Made by a program: the position numbers and the translations under genes
Notes under the pieces: model-generated
What the model saw: the letters and a program-made list of their open reading frames with translations, nothing else
Told to the model about the DNA's origin: nothing
The model's database searches: none
In this document: in pieces, positions 47,778-60,259 of the stretch
How the letters are laid out: each line of letters opens with the position of its first letter
How positions within the stretch are numbered: position 1 is the first letter of the stretch
Assembly: GCF_037038585.1 (NCBI RefSeq)
Contig: NW_027288732.1
Location: 2,108,001 to 2,172,000, forward strand
DNA length: 64,000 nt
DNA from: Patagioenas fasciata
Lineage: Eukaryota; Chordata; Aves; Columbiformes; Columbidae
Direction of reading: 5' to 3'

Positions 47778-48669
47778 ATGTCAGCTGGGTGTGCAGCCGA
47801 GCGCCCGCTAGGGGAGGGGGAGCCTGTCAGTTCCGGGCCTGTCACTGCCTGCTGTCCACCGTGTCACCAGCGAGGCCTCTGAAAAGTTTCCAAAACATGC
47901 CCAGACTTGGGTCCAGTGTGGCCAAAAGTCTCCAAGAGACAAGTCGGGAAGAAGGATATGGAAAAGAGGGAGAAAGCCAAGGGAGCAGGCCCAAGGGAGG
48001 CAAGAGGAAAAAGTAGTGCCGGGCTGCAGGACTGAAATGGAGGAATTGAAAGACGAAAGCCAGGAAGCAGGAGAGTTTGAGAAAAGGAGAGAGGAAAGAA
48101 GAGACATGCAGCCAGACGAGGGCTTAGTGAGAGAGGCTGGGACAACGAACAGGATGAGAAGGAAATAAGGCAAGGCAAGGCAAGGCAAGGATAGGCCAAA
48201 CAAGGTTTCCTTGATTTATATTTTCTACCACATTCACCTTGAGATGAGAGGAAAGCCATCAGACGTTATGGATTAGGCCCAAACAAAAGCCCCGGCTACT
48301 TGAGACACTTAGACTAAGCCTAAACCAGAAAGATCTCTCCATAAAGATGTTTTTTATACTGTACTTCCACAATCAGCTGGCAGGACAAAAGAACAAGCGG
48401 CAGACATACTTAGGCTGAGACATGGTGGTTTGGTGCACAGACCATGCATATCATGGGAATATTTCAGCATTTCTGCTCTGGTTTTCAGTGTATTAAACCA
48501 AAACACCCACCTGATGACATCATTTCAAGAGCAAAAGCAGCAATTTGCAGAATTCAGCTTCTTAGGGAACTGAGCAATTGCTGAGCTGACAGCAAGTCCT
48601 GCTGGGTCCCTGTCACCTGCAGAGTGCCCGCATCCTCACCACGGTAGCGGGCATTGTGATAAAGGTTCT
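47778..48669 (+). repeat. satellite unit M54 (dimer member a, 892 bp)
   Basis: As M52, except GGAAAAGAGGG, CAGGCCCAAGG and GAAAGACGAAAG in the purine tract. Confidence 0.97.
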
Positions 48670-49563
48670 ATGTCAGCTGGGTGTGGCAGCCGAGCGCCTG
48701 CTAGGGGAGGGGGAGCCTGTCAGCCCTGGGCCTGTCACTGCCTGCTGTCCCCCCTGTCACCAGCAAGGCCTCTGAAAAGTTTCCAAAACATGCCCAGACA
48801 TGGGTCCAAAGTGGCCAAAAGTCTCCAAGAGACAAGTCGGGAAGAAGGATATGGAAGAGAGGGAGAAAGCCAAGGGAGCAGGCCCAAGGGAGGCAAGAGA
48901 AAAAAGTAGTGCCGGGCTGCAGGACTGAAATGGAGGAATTGAAAGAGGAAAGTCAGGAAGCAGGAGAGTTTGAGAAAAGGAGAGAGGAAAGAAGAGACAT
49001 GCAGCCAGACGAGGGGTTAGTGAGACAGGCTGGGACAGAGAACAGGATGAGAAGGAAATAAGGCAAGGCAAGGCAAGGCAAGGCTAGGCCAAACGAGGTT
49101 TCCTTGATTTATATTTTCTACCACATTCATCTTAAGATGAGAAGGAAAGCCATCAGACCTTATGGATTAGGCCCAAACAAAAGCCCCTGCTACTTGAGAC
49201 ACTTAGACTAAGTCTAAACCACAAAGATCTTACCATAAAGATGGTTTTTATACTGTACTTTCACAATCAGCTGGCAGTACAAAAGAAAAAGCGGCAGATG
49301 TACTTAGGCTGAGTCATGGTGGTTTGGTGCAGAGACCAAGCATATCATGGGAATATTTCAGCATTTCTGCTCTGGTTTTCAGTGTATTACACCAAAACAC
49401 CCACCTGATGACATCATTTCAAGAGCAAAGCAGCAATTTGCAAAATTCAACTTCTTTGGGGAACTGAGCAATTGCTGAGCTGACAGCAAGTCCTGCTGGG
49501 TCCCTGTCACCTGCAGAGTGCCCGCATCCTCACCACGGTAGTGGTTATTGTGACAAAGGTTCT
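48670..49563 (+). repeat. satellite unit M55 (dimer member b, 894 bp)
   Basis: As M53. The terminal hairpin arm reads GTGGTTA. Confidence 0.97.
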
Positions 49564-50456
49564 ATGTCAGCTGGGTGTGGCAGCCGAGCGCCCGCTAGGG
49601 GAGGGGGAGCCTGGTGGCCCCGGGCCTGTCACTGCCTGCTGTCCACCGTGTCACAAGCGAGGCATCTGAAAAGTTTCCAAAACATGCCCAGACTTGGGTC
49701 TAGTGTGGCCAAAAGTCTCCAAGAGACAAGTCGGGAAGAAGGATATGGAAGAGAGGGAGAAAGCCAAGGGAGCAGGCCAAAGGGAGGCAAGAGAAAAAAG
49801 TAGTGCCGGGCTGCAGGACTGAAATGGAGGAATTGAAAGACGAAAGCCAGGAAGCAGGAGAGTTTGAGAAAAGGAGAGAGGAAAGAAGAGACATGCAGCC
49901 AGACGAGGGCTTAGTGAGAGAGGCTGGGACAACGAACAGGATGAGAAGGAAATAAGGCAAGGCAAGGCAAGGCAAGGATAGGCCAAACGAGGTTTCCTTG
50001 ATTTATATTTTCTACCACATTCACCTTGAGATGAGAGGAAAGCCATCAGACGTTATGGATTAGGCCCAAACAAAAGCCCCGGCTACTTGAGACACTTAGA
50101 CTAAGCCTAAACCAGAAAGATCTCTCCATAAAGATGTTTTTTATACTGTACTTCCACAATCAGCTGGCAGGACAAAAGAACAAGAGGCAGACATACTTAG
50201 GCTGAGACATGGTGGTTTGGTGCACAGACCATGCATATCATGGGAATATTTCAGCATTTCTGCTCTGGTTTTCAGTGTATTAAACCAAAACACCCACCTG
50301 ATGACATCATTTCAAGAGCAAAAGCAGCAATTTGCAGAATTCAGCTTCTTAGGGAACTGAGCAATTGCTGAGCTGACAGCAAGTCCTGCTGGGTCCCTGT
50401 CACCTGCAGAGTGCCCGCATCCTCACCACGGTAGCGGGCATTGTGATAAAGGTTCT
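49564..50456 (+). repeat. satellite unit M56 (dimer member a, 893 bp)
   Basis: As M52 from GACAACGAAC onward. The head differs: GTGGCAGCC restored, GCCTGGTGGCC, CACAAGCGAGG, GGTCTAGTGTGG. Confidence 0.96.
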
Positions 50457-51345
50457 ATGTCAGCTGGGTGTGGCAGCCGAGCGCTTGCTAGGGGAGGGGG
50501 AGCCTGTCAGCCCTGGGCCTGTCACTGCCTGCTGTCCCCCCTGTCACCAGCGAGGCCTCTGAAAAGTTTCCAAAACATGCCCAGACATGGGTCCAAAGTG
50601 GCCAAAAGTCTCCAAGAGACAAGTCGGGAAGAAGGATATGGAAGAGAGGGAGAAAGCCAAGGGAGCAGGCCAAAGGGAGGCAAGAGAAAAAAGTAGTGCC
50701 GGGCTGCAGGACTGAAATGGAGGAATTGAAAGACGAAAGCCAGGAAGCAGGAGAGTTTGAGAAAAGGAGAGAGGAAAGAAGAGACATGCAGCCAGACGAG
50801 GGCTTAGTGAGAGAGGCTGGGACAGAGAACAGGATGAGAAGGAAATAAGGCAAGGCAAGGCAAGGCTAGGCCAAAGGACATTTCTTTGATTTATATTTTC
50901 TACCACATTCATCTTGAGATGAGAGGAAAGGTATCAGACGTTATGGATTAGGCCCAAACAAAAGCCCCGGCTACTTGAGACACTTAGACTAAGCCTAAAC
51001 CAGAAAGATCTCTCCATAAAGATGGTTTTTATACTGTACTTCCACAATCAGCTGGCAGTACAAAAGAACAAGCGGCAGACATACTTAGGCTGAGTCATGG
51101 TGGTTTGGTGCAGAGACCATGCATATCATGGGAATATTTCAGCATTTCTGCTCTGGTTTTCAGTGTATTACACCAAAACACCCACCTGATGACATCATTT
51201 CAAGAGCAAAAGCAGCAATTTGCAGAATTCAGCTTCTTTGGGGAACTGAGCAATTGCTGAGCTGACAGCAAGTCCTGCTGGGTCCCTGTCACCTGCAGAG
51301 TGCCCGCATCCTCACCACGGTAGCGGGCATTGTGACAAAGGTTCT
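50457..51345 (+). repeat. satellite unit M57 (dimer b head, A body, 889 bp)
   Basis: GCGCTTGCTAG and GACATGGGTCC recall M53 and M55. The body is A with GGACATTTC and AAAGGTATCAG, ending the dimer series. Confidence 0.96.
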
Positions 51346-52238
51346 ATGTCAGCTGGGTGTGGCAGCCGAGGGCCCGCTAGAGGAGGGGGAGCCTGTCAGC
51401 CCCGGCCCTGTCACTGCCTGCTGTCCCCCCTGTCACCAGCGAGGCCTCTGAAAAGTTTCCAAAACATGCCCAGACTTGGGTCCAAAGTGGCCAAAAGTCT
51501 CCAAGAGACAAGTCGGGAAAAGGATATGGAAGAGAGGGAGAAAGCCAAGGGAGCAGGCCAAAGGGAGGCAAGAGAAAACAGTAGTGCCGGGCTGCAGGAC
51601 TGAAATGGAGGAATTGAAAGACGAAAGCCAGGAAGCAGGAGAGTTTGAGAAAAGGAGAGAGGAAAGAAGAGACATGCAGCCAGACGAGGGCTTAGTGAGA
51701 GAGGCTGGGACAGAGAACAGGATGAGAAGGAAATAAGGCAAGGCAAGGCAAGGCAAGGCTAGGCCAAACGAGGTTTCCTTGATTTATATTTTCTACCACA
51801 TTCATCTTGTGATGAGGAGAAAAGCCATCAGACCTTATGGATTAGGCCCAAACAAAAGCCCCGGCTACTTGAGACACTTAGACTAAGTCTAAACCACAAA
51901 GATCTTACCATAAAGATGGTTTTTATACTGTACTTTCACAATCAGCTGGCAGTACAAAAGAACAAGCGGCAGATGTACTTAGGCTGAGTCATGGTGGCTT
52001 GGTGCAGAGACCATGCATATCATGGGAATATTTCAGCATTTCTGCTCTGGTTTTCAGTGTATTACACCAAAACCCCCACCTGATGACATCATTTCAAGAG
52101 CAAAGCAGCAATTTGCAAAATTCAACTTATTTGGGGAACCGAGCAATTGCTGAGCTGACAGCAAGTCCTGCTGGGTCCCTGTCACCTGCAGAGTGCCCGC
52201 ATCCTCACCACAGTAGCGGGCATTGTGACAAAGGTTCT
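51346..52238 (+). repeat. satellite unit M58 (type B', 893 bp)
   Basis: GAGGGCCCGCTAGAGG, CCGGCCCTG, CGGGAAAAGG, GAAAACAGTAG, CTTGTGATGAGG, AAACCCCCAC and GGAACCGAG, which removes an in-frame TGA. Confidence 0.97.
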
Positions 52239-53127
52239 ATGTCAGCTGGGTGTGGCAGCCGAACGCCCGCTAGGGGAGGGGGAGCCTGTCAGCCCCGGGC
52301 CTGTCACTGCCTGCTGTCCCCCCTGTCACCAGCGAGGCCTCTGAAAAGTTTCCAAAACATGCCCAGACTTGGGTCCAAAGTGGCCAGAAGTCTCCAAGAG
52401 ACAAGTCGGGAAGAAGGATATGGAAGAGAGGGAGAAAGCCAAGGGAGCAGGCCAAAGGGAGGCAAGAGAAAACAGTAGTGCCGGGCTGCAGGACTGAAAT
52501 GGAGGAATTGAAAGACGAAAGCCAGGAAGCAGGAGAGTTTGAGAAAAGGAGAGAGGAAAGAAGAGACATGCAGCCAGACGAGGGCTTAGTGAGAGAGGCT
52601 GGGACAGAGAACAGGATGAGAAGGAAATAAGGCAAGGCAAGGCAAGGCTAGGCCAAACGAGGTTTCCTTGATTTATATTTTCTACCACATTCATCTTGAG
52701 ATGAGAGGAAAGGTATCAGACGTTATGGATTAGGCCCAAACAAAAGCCCCGGCTACTTGAGACACTTAGACTAAGCCTAAACCAGAAAGATCTCTCCATA
52801 AAGATGGTTTTTATACTGTACTTCCACAATCAGCTGGCAGTACAAAAGAACAAGCGGCAGACATACTTAGGCTGAGTCATGGTGGTTTGGTGCAGAGACC
52901 ATGCATATCATGGGAATATTTCAGCATTTCTGCTCTGGTTTTCAGTGTATTACACCAAAACACCCACCTGATGACATCATTTCAAGAGCAAAAGCAGCAA
53001 TTTGCAGAATTCAGCTTCTTTGGGGAACTGAGCAATTGCTGAGCTGACAGCAAGTCCTGCTGGGTCCCTGTCACCTGCAGAGTGCCCGCATCCTCACCAC
53101 GGTAGCGGGCATTGTGACAAAGGTTCT
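52239..53127 (+). repeat. satellite unit M59 (B'-A hybrid, 889 bp)
   Basis: CCGAACGCCC, TGGCCAGAAG, GAAAACAGTAG, B' start, then A body with AAAGGTATCAG as in M57. Confidence 0.97.
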
Positions 53128-54020
53128 ATGTCAGCTGGGTGTGGCAGCCGAGGGCCCGCTAGAGGAGGGGGAGCCTGTCAGCCCCGGCCCTGTCACTGCC
53201 TGCTGTCCCCCCTGTCACCAGTGAGGCCTCTGAAAAGTTTCCAAAACATGCCCAGACTTGGGTCCAAAGTGGCCAAAAGTCTCCAAGAGACAAGTCGGGA
53301 AAAGGATATGGAAGAGAGGGAGAAAGCCAAGGGAGCAGGCCAAAGGGAGGCAAGAGAAAACAGTAGTGCCGGGCTGCAGGACTGAAATGGAGGAATTGAA
53401 AGACGAAAGCCAGGAAGCAGGAGAGTTTGAGAAAAGGAGAGAGGAAAGAAGAGACATGCAGCCAGACGAGGGCTTAGTGAGAGAGGCTGGGACAGAGAAC
53501 AGGATGAGAAGGAAATAAGGCAAGGCAAGGCAAGGCAAGGCTAGGCCAAACGAGGTTTCCTTGATTTATATTTTCTACCACATTCATCTTGAGATGAGGA
53601 GGAAAGCCATCAGACCTTATGGATTAGGCCCAAACAAAAGCCCCGGCTACTTGAGACACTTAGACTAAGCCTAAACCAGAAAGATCTCTCCATAAAGATG
53701 GTTTTTATACTGTACTTTCACAATCAGCTGGCAGTACAAAAGAACAAGCGGCAGATGTACTTAGGCTGAGTCATGGTGGCTTGTTGCAGAGACCATGCAT
53801 ATCATGGGAATATTTCAGCATTTCTGCTCTGGTTTTCAGTGTATTACACCAAAACCCCCACCTGATGACATCATTTCAAGAGCAAAGCAGCAATTTGCAA
53901 AATTCAACTTCTTTGGGGAACCGAGCAATTGCTGAGCTGACAGCAAGTCCTGCTGGGTCCGTGTCACCTGCAGAGTGCCCGCATCCTCACCACGGTAGCG
54001 GGCATTGTGACAAAGGTTCT
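53128..54020 (+). repeat. satellite unit M60 (B'-A-B mosaic, 893 bp)
   Basis: Head as M58. The body switches B', A (CCTAAACCAG), then B (TACTTTCAC to GCAAAATTC). GGAACCGAG and GTCCGTGTC at the tail. Confidence 0.96.
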
Positions 54021-54907
54021 ATGTCAGCTGGGTGTGGCAGCCGAACGCCCGCTAGGGGAGGGGGAGCCTGTCAGCCCCGGGCCTGTCACTGCCTGCTGTC
54101 CCCCCTGTCAGCAGAGAGGCCTCTGAAAAGTTTCCAAAACATCCCCAGACTTGGCTCCAAAGTGGCCAAAAGTCTCCAAGAAACAAGTCGGGAAAAGGAT
54201 ATGGAAGAGCGGGAGAAAGCCAAGGGAGCAGGCCAAAGGGAGGCAAGAGAAAACAGTAGTGCCGGGCTGCAGGACTGAAATGGAGGAATTGAAAGACGAA
54301 AGCCAGGAAGCAGGAGAGTTTGAGAAAAGGAGAGAGGAAAGAAGAGACATGCAGCCAGACGAGGGGTTAGTGAGAGAGGGGGGACAGAGAACAGGATGAG
54401 AAGGAAATAAGGCAAGGCAAGGCAAGGCTAGGCCAAACGAGGTTTCCTTGATTTATATTTTCTACCACATTCATCTTGAGATGAGGAGGAAAGCCATCAG
54501 ACCTTATGGATTAGGCCCAAAAAAAAGCCCCGGCTACTTGAGACACTTAGACTAAGTCTAAACCACAAAGATCTTACCATAAAGATGTTTTATATACTGT
54601 ACTTCCACAATCAGCTGGCAGTACAAAAGAACAAGCGGCAGATGTACTTAGGCTGAGTCATGGTGGCTTGGTGCAGAGAACATGCATATCATGGGAATAT
54701 TTCAGCATTTCTGCTCTGGTTTTCAGTGTATTACACCAAAACACCCACCTGATGACATCATTTCAAGAGCAAAGCAGCAATTTGCAAAATTCAGCTTCTT
54801 TGGGGAACTGAGCAATTGCTGAGCTGACAGCAAGTCCTGCTTGGTCCCAGTCGCCTGCAGAGTGCCCGAATCCTCACCACGGTAGCGGTTATTGTGACAA
54901 AGGTTCT
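54021..54907 (+). repeat. satellite unit M61 (type B', 887 bp)
   Basis: The shortest unit. GTCAGCAGAGAGG, AACATCCCC, AAGAAACAAG, CGGGAAAAGG and GAGAGGGGGGAC, with the last two each costing 1 bp. GAGAACATGC, GCTTGGTCCCAGTCGCC. Confidence 0.97.
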
Positions 54908-55801
54908 ATGTCAGCTGGGTGTGGCAGCCGAGGGCCCGCTAGAGGAGGGGGAGCCTGTCAGCCCCGGGCCTGTCACTGCCTGCTGTCCCCCGTGTCTCCA
55001 GCGAGGCCTCTGAAAAGTTTCCAAAACATGCCCAGACTTGGGTCCAAAGTGGCCAAAAGTCTCCAAGAGACAAGTCGGAAAGAAGGATATGGAAGAGAGG
55101 GAGAAAGCCAAGGGAGCAGGCCCAAGGGAGGCAAGAGGAAAAAGTAGTGCGGGGCTGCAGGACTGAAATGGAGGAATTGAAAGAGGAAAGCCAGGAAGCA
55201 GGAGAGTTTGAGAAAAGGAGAGAGCAAAGAAGAGACATGCAGCCAGACGAGGGCTTAGTGAGAGAGGCTGGGACAGAGAACAAGATGAGAAGGAAATAAG
55301 GCAAGGCAAGGCAAGGCAAGGCTAGGCCAAACGAGGTTTCCTTGATTTATATTTTCTACCCCATGCATCTTGAGATGAGGAGGAAAGCCATCAGACGTTA
55401 TGGATTAGGCCCAAACAAAAGCCCCGGCTACTTGAGACACTTAGACTAAGTCTAAACCACAAAGATCTTACCATAAAGATGGTTTTTATACTGTACTTTC
55501 ACAATCAGCTGGCAGTACAAAAGAACAAGCGGCAGACATACTTAGGCTGAGTCATGGTGGTTTGGTGCAGAGACCATGCATATCATGGGAATATTTCAGC
55601 ATTTCTGCTCTGGTTTTCAGTGTATTACACCAAAACACCCACCTGATGACATCATTTCAAGAGCAAAGCAGCAATTTGCAAAATTCAACTTCTTTGGGGA
55701 ACCGAGCAATTGCTGAGCTGACAGCAAGTCCTGCTGGGTCCCTGTCACCTGCAGAGTGCCCGCATCCTCACCACGGTAGCGGGCATTGTGACAAAGGTTC
55801 T
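54908..55801 (+). repeat. satellite unit M62 (type B', 894 bp)
   Basis: Head as M58, GTGTCTCCAG, GAGAGCAAAG, ACAAGATGAG, ACCCCATGCATC, CAGACATAC within a B body, and GGAACCGAG. Confidence 0.97.
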
Positions 55802-56689
55802 ATGTCAGCTGGGTGTGGCAGCCGAACGCCCGCTAGGGGAGGGGGAGCCTGTCAGCCCCGGGCCTGTCACTGCCTGCTGTCCCCCCTGTCAGCAGAGAGG
55901 CCTCTGAAAAGTTTCCAAAACATCCCCAGACTTGGCTCCAAAGTGGCCAAAAGTCTCCAAGAAACAAGTCGGGAAAAGGAGATGGAAGAGCGGGAGAAAG
56001 CCAAGGGAGCAGGCCAAAGGGAGGCAAGAGAAAACAGTAGTGCCGGGCTGCAGGACTGAAATGGAGGAATTGAAAGACGAAAGCCAGGAAGCAGGAGAGT
56101 TTGAGAAAAGGAGAGAGGAAAGAAGAGACATGCAGCCAGACGAGGGGTTAGTGAGAGAGGGGGGACAGAGAACAGGATGAGAAGGAAATAAGGCAAGGCA
56201 AGGCAAGGCTAGGCCAAACGAGGTTTCCTTGATTTATATTTTCTACCACATTCATCTTGAGATGAGGAGGAAAGCCATCAGACCTTATGGATTAGGCCCA
56301 AAAAAAAGCCCCGGCTACTTGAGACACTTAGACTAAGTCTAAACCACAAAGATCTTACCATAAAGATGGTTTTTATACTGTACTTCCACAATCAGCTGGC
56401 AGTACAAAAGAACAAGCGGCAGATGTACTTAGGCTGAGTCATGGTGGCTTGGTGCAGAGAACATGCATATCATGGGAATATTTCAGCATTTCTGCTCTGG
56501 TTTTCAGTGTATTACACCAAAACACCCACCTGATGACATCATTTCAAGAGCAAAAGCAGCAATTTGCAGAATTCAGCTTCTTTGGGGAACTGAGCAATTG
56601 CTGAGCTGACGGCAAGTCCTGCTGGGTCCCTGTCACCTGCAGAGTGCCCGCATCCTCACCACAGTAGCGGGCATTGTGACAAAGGTTCT
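55802..56689 (+). repeat. satellite unit M63 (B' with A end, 888 bp)
   Basis: As M61 at +1,781 bp, with AAAGGAGATGG. Ends A (GCAGAATTC) with private CTGACGGCAAG. Confidence 0.96.
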
Positions 56690-57582
56690 ATGTCAGCTGG
56701 ATGTGGCAGCCGAGCGCCCGCTAGGGGAGGGGGAGCCTGTCAGCCCCGGGCCTGTCACTGCCTGCTGTCCCCCCTGTCACCAGCGAGGTCTCTGAAAAGT
56801 TTCCAAAACATGCCCAGACTTGGGTCCAAAGTGGCCAAAAGTCTCCAAGAGACAAGTCGGGAAGAAGGATATGGAAGAGAGGGAGAAAGCCAAGGGAGCA
56901 GGCCAAAGGGAGGCAAGAGGAAAAAGTAGTGCCGGGCTGCAGGAATGAAATAGAGGAATTGAAAGACGAAAGCCAGGAAGCAGGAGAGTTTGAGAAAAGG
57001 AGAGAGGAAAGAAGAGACATGCAGCCAGACGAGGGGTTAGTGAGAGAGGCTGGGACGGAGAACAGGATGAAAAGGAAATAAGGCAAGGCAAGGCAAGGCA
57101 AGGCTAGGCCAAACGAGGTTTCCTTGATTTATATTTTCTACCACATTCATCTTGAGATGAGGAGGAAAGCCATCAGACCTTATGGATTAGGCCCAAACAA
57201 AAGCCCCGGCTACTTGAGACACTTAGACTAAGTCTAAACCACAAAGATCTTACCATAAAGATGGTTTTTATACTGTACTTTCACAATCAGCTGGCAGTAC
57301 AAAAGAACAAGCGGCAGATGTACTTAGGCTGAGTCATGGTGGTTTGGTGCAGAGACCATGCATATCATGGGAATATTTCAGCATTTCTGCTCTGGTTTTC
57401 AGTGTATTACACCAAAACACCCACCTGATGACATCATTTCAAGAGCAAAGCAGCAATTTGCAAAATTCAACTTCTTTGGGGAACTGAGCAATTGCTGAGC
57501 TGACAGCAAGTCCTGCTGGGTCCCTGTCACCTCAGAGTACCCGCATCCTCACCACGGTAGCGGGCATTGTGACAAAGGTTCT
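56690..57582 (+). repeat. satellite unit M64 (type B', 893 bp)
   Basis: CAGCTGGATGTGG, GCGAGGTCTC, GAAATAGAGG, GGGACGGAG, ATGAAAAGG. Full B body ending CACCTCAGAGTACCC. Confidence 0.97.
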
Positions 57583-58471
57583 ACGTCAGCTGGGTGTGGC
57601 AGCCGAGCGCCCGCTAGGGGAGGGGGAGCCTGTCAGCCCCGGGCCTGTCACTGCCTGCTGTCCCCCGTGTCACCAGCGAGGCCTCTGAAAAGTTTCCAAA
57701 ACATGCCCAGACTTGGGTCCAAAGTGGCCAAAAGCCTCCAAGAGACAAGTCGGGAAGAAGGATATGGAAGAGAGGGAGAAAGCCAAGGGAGCAGGCCAAA
57801 ATGAGGCAAGAGAATAAAGTAGTGTCGGGCTGCAGGACTGAAATGGAGGAATTGAAAGAGGAAAGCCAGGAAGCAGGAGAGTTTGAGAAAAGGAGAGAGG
57901 AAAGAAGAGACATGCAGCCAGACGAGGGCTTAGTGAGAGAGGCTGGGACAGAGAACAGGATGAGAAGGAAATAAGGCAAGGCAAGGCAAGGCTAGGCCAA
58001 ACGAGGTTTCCTTGATTTATATTTTCTACCACATTCATCTTGAGATGAGGAGGAAAGCCATCAGACCTTATGGATTAGGCCCAAACAAAAGCCCCGGCTA
58101 CTTGAGACACTTAGACTAAGCCTAAACCAGAAAGATCTCTCCATAAAGATGGTTTTTATACTGTACTTCCACAATCAGCTGGCAGTACAAAAGAACAAGC
58201 GGCAGACATACTTAGGCTGAGACATGGTGGTTTGGTGCAGAGACCATGCATATCATGGGAATATTTCAGCATTTCTGCTCTGGTTTTCAGTGTATTACAC
58301 CAAAACACCCACCTGATGACATCATTTCAAGAGCAAAAGCAGCAATTTGCAGAATTCAGCTTCTTTGGGGAACTGAGCAATTGCTGAGCTGACAGCAAGT
58401 CCTGCTGGGTCCCTGTCACCTCAGAGTACCCGCATCCTCACCACGGTAGCGGGCATTGTGACAAAGGTTCT
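57583..58471 (+). repeat. satellite unit M65 (B'-A hybrid, 889 bp)
   Basis: ACG anchor, AAAGCCTCC, CCAAAATGAGG, AGAATAAAGTAGTGTCGGG, B' start then A body. CACCTCAGAGTACCC tail. Confidence 0.97.
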
Positions 58472-59365
58472 ACGTCAGCTGGGTGTGGCAGCCGAGCGCC
58501 CGCTAGGGGAGGGGGAGCCTGTCAGCCCCGGACCTGTCACTGCCTGCTGTCCCCCGTGTCACCAGCGAGGCCTCTGAAAAGTTTCCAAAACATGCCCAGA
58601 CTTGGGTCCAAAGTGGCCAAAAGTCTCCAAGAGACAAGTCGGGAAGAAGGATATGGAAGAGAGGGAAAAAGCCAAGGGAGCAGGCCAAAGGGAGGCAAGA
58701 GAAAACAGTAGTGCTGGGCTGCAGGACTGAAATGGAGGAATTGAAAGAGGAAAGCCAGGAAGCAGGAGAGTTTGAGAAAAGGAGAGAGCAAAGAAGAGAC
58801 ATGCAGCCAGACGAGGGCTTAGTGAGAGAGGCTGGGACAGAGAACAGGATGAGAAGGAAATAAGGCAAGGCAAGGCAAGGCAAGGCTAGGCCAAACGAGG
58901 TTTCCTTGATTTATATTTTCTACCACATGCATCTTGAGATGAGGAGGAAAGCCATCAGACGTTATGGATTAGGCCCAAACAAAAGCCCCGGCTACTTGAG
59001 ACACATAGACTAAGTCTAAACCACAAAGATATTACCATAAAGATGGTTTTTATACTGTACTTTCACAATCAGCTGGCAGTACAAAAGAACAAGCGGCAGA
59101 TGTACTTAGGCTGAGTCATGGTGGTTTGGTGCAGAGACCATGCATATCATGGGAATATTTCAGCATTTCTGCTCTGGTTTTCAGTGTATTACACCAAAAC
59201 ACCCACCTGATGACATCATTTCAAGAGCAAAGCAGCAATTTGCAGAATTCAACTTCTTTGGGGAACTGAGCAATTGCTGAGCTGACAGCAAGTCCTGCTG
59301 GGTCCCTGTCACCTGCAGAGTGCCCGCATCCTCACCACGGTAGCGGGCATTGTGACAAAGGTTCT
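58472..59365 (+). repeat. satellite unit M66 (type B', 894 bp)
   Basis: ACG anchor, CCCGGACCTG (SmaI lost), GGGAAAAAGCC, GAGAGCAAAG and CACATGCATC as in M62, AGATATTACC (BglII lost), GCAGAATTCAAC. Confidence 0.97.
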
Positions 59366-60259
59366 ATGTCAGCTGGGTGTGGCAGCCGAACGCCCGCTAG
59401 GGGAGGGGGAGCCTGTCAGCCCCGGGCCTGTCACTGCCTGCTGTCCCCCCTGTCAGCAGCGAGGCCTCTGAAAAGTTTCCAAAACATCCCCAGACTTGGC
59501 TCCAAAGTGGCCAAAAGTCTCCAAGAGACAAGTCGAGAAGAAGGATATGGAAGAGAGGGAGAAAGCCAAGGGAGCAGGCCCAAGGGAGGCAAGAGGAAAA
59601 AGTAGTGAGGGGCTGCAGGACTGAAATGGAGGAATTGAAAGACGAAAGCCAGGAAGCAGGAGAGTTTGAGAAAAGGAGAGAGGAAAGAAGAGACATGCAG
59701 CCAGACGAGGGCTTAGTGAGAGAGGCTGGGACAGAGAACAGGATGAGAAGGAAATAAGGCAAGGTAAGGCAAGGCAAGGCTAGGCCAAAGGACGTTTCTT
59801 TGATTTATATTTTCTACCACATTCATCTTGAGATGAGAGGAAACCCATCAGACCATATGGATTAGGCCCAAACAAAAGCCCCGGCTACTTGAGACGCTTA
59901 GACTAAGCCTAAACCAGAAAGATCTCTCCATAAAGATGGTTTTTATACTGTACTTCCACAATCAGCTGGCAGTACAAAAGAACAAGCGGCAGACATACTT
60001 AGGCTGAGACATGGTGGTTTGGTGCAGAGACCATGCATATCATGGGAATATTTCAGCATTTCTGCTCTGGTTTTCAGTGTATTACACCAAAACACCCACC
60101 TGATGACATCATTTCAAGAGCAAAAGCAGCATTTTGCAGAATTCAGCTTCTTTGGGGAACTGAGCAATTGCTGAGCTGACAGCAAGTCCTGCTGGGTCCC
60201 TGTCACCTGCAGAGTGCCCGCATCCTCACCACGGTAGCGGGCATTGTGACAAAGGTTCT
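59366..60259 (+). repeat. satellite unit M67 (type A, 894 bp)
   Basis: CCGAACGCCC, TGTCAGCAGCG, AACATCCCC, GTCGAGAAG, four GGCAA (one GGTAA), A body with AAACCCATC and CAGCATTTTGC. Confidence 0.97.

Larger units (their letters stand above)
45661..50600 (+). repeat. 1,786-bp dimer, about 2.8 copies
   Basis: Units M52/M54/M56 and M53/M55/M57 alternate, with anchors 45992, 47778, 49564 and 46884, 48670, 50457. The first two copies are nearly identical. The third is more diverged in the M56 head and in M57. The left edge is inside M51 at CCATAAAG (45661/47447). The right edge is approximate. Confidence 0.88.
51346..56689 (+). repeat. imperfect dimer cluster M58-M63
   Basis: M58, M60 and M62 share GAGGGCCCGCTAGAGG heads and GGAACCGAG tails. 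M61 and M63 share CCGAACG heads, GTCAGCAGAGAGG and GAGAGGGGGGAC at +1,781 bp. M59 breaks the pattern. This is a decaying dimeric higher-order repeat. Confidence 0.8.
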
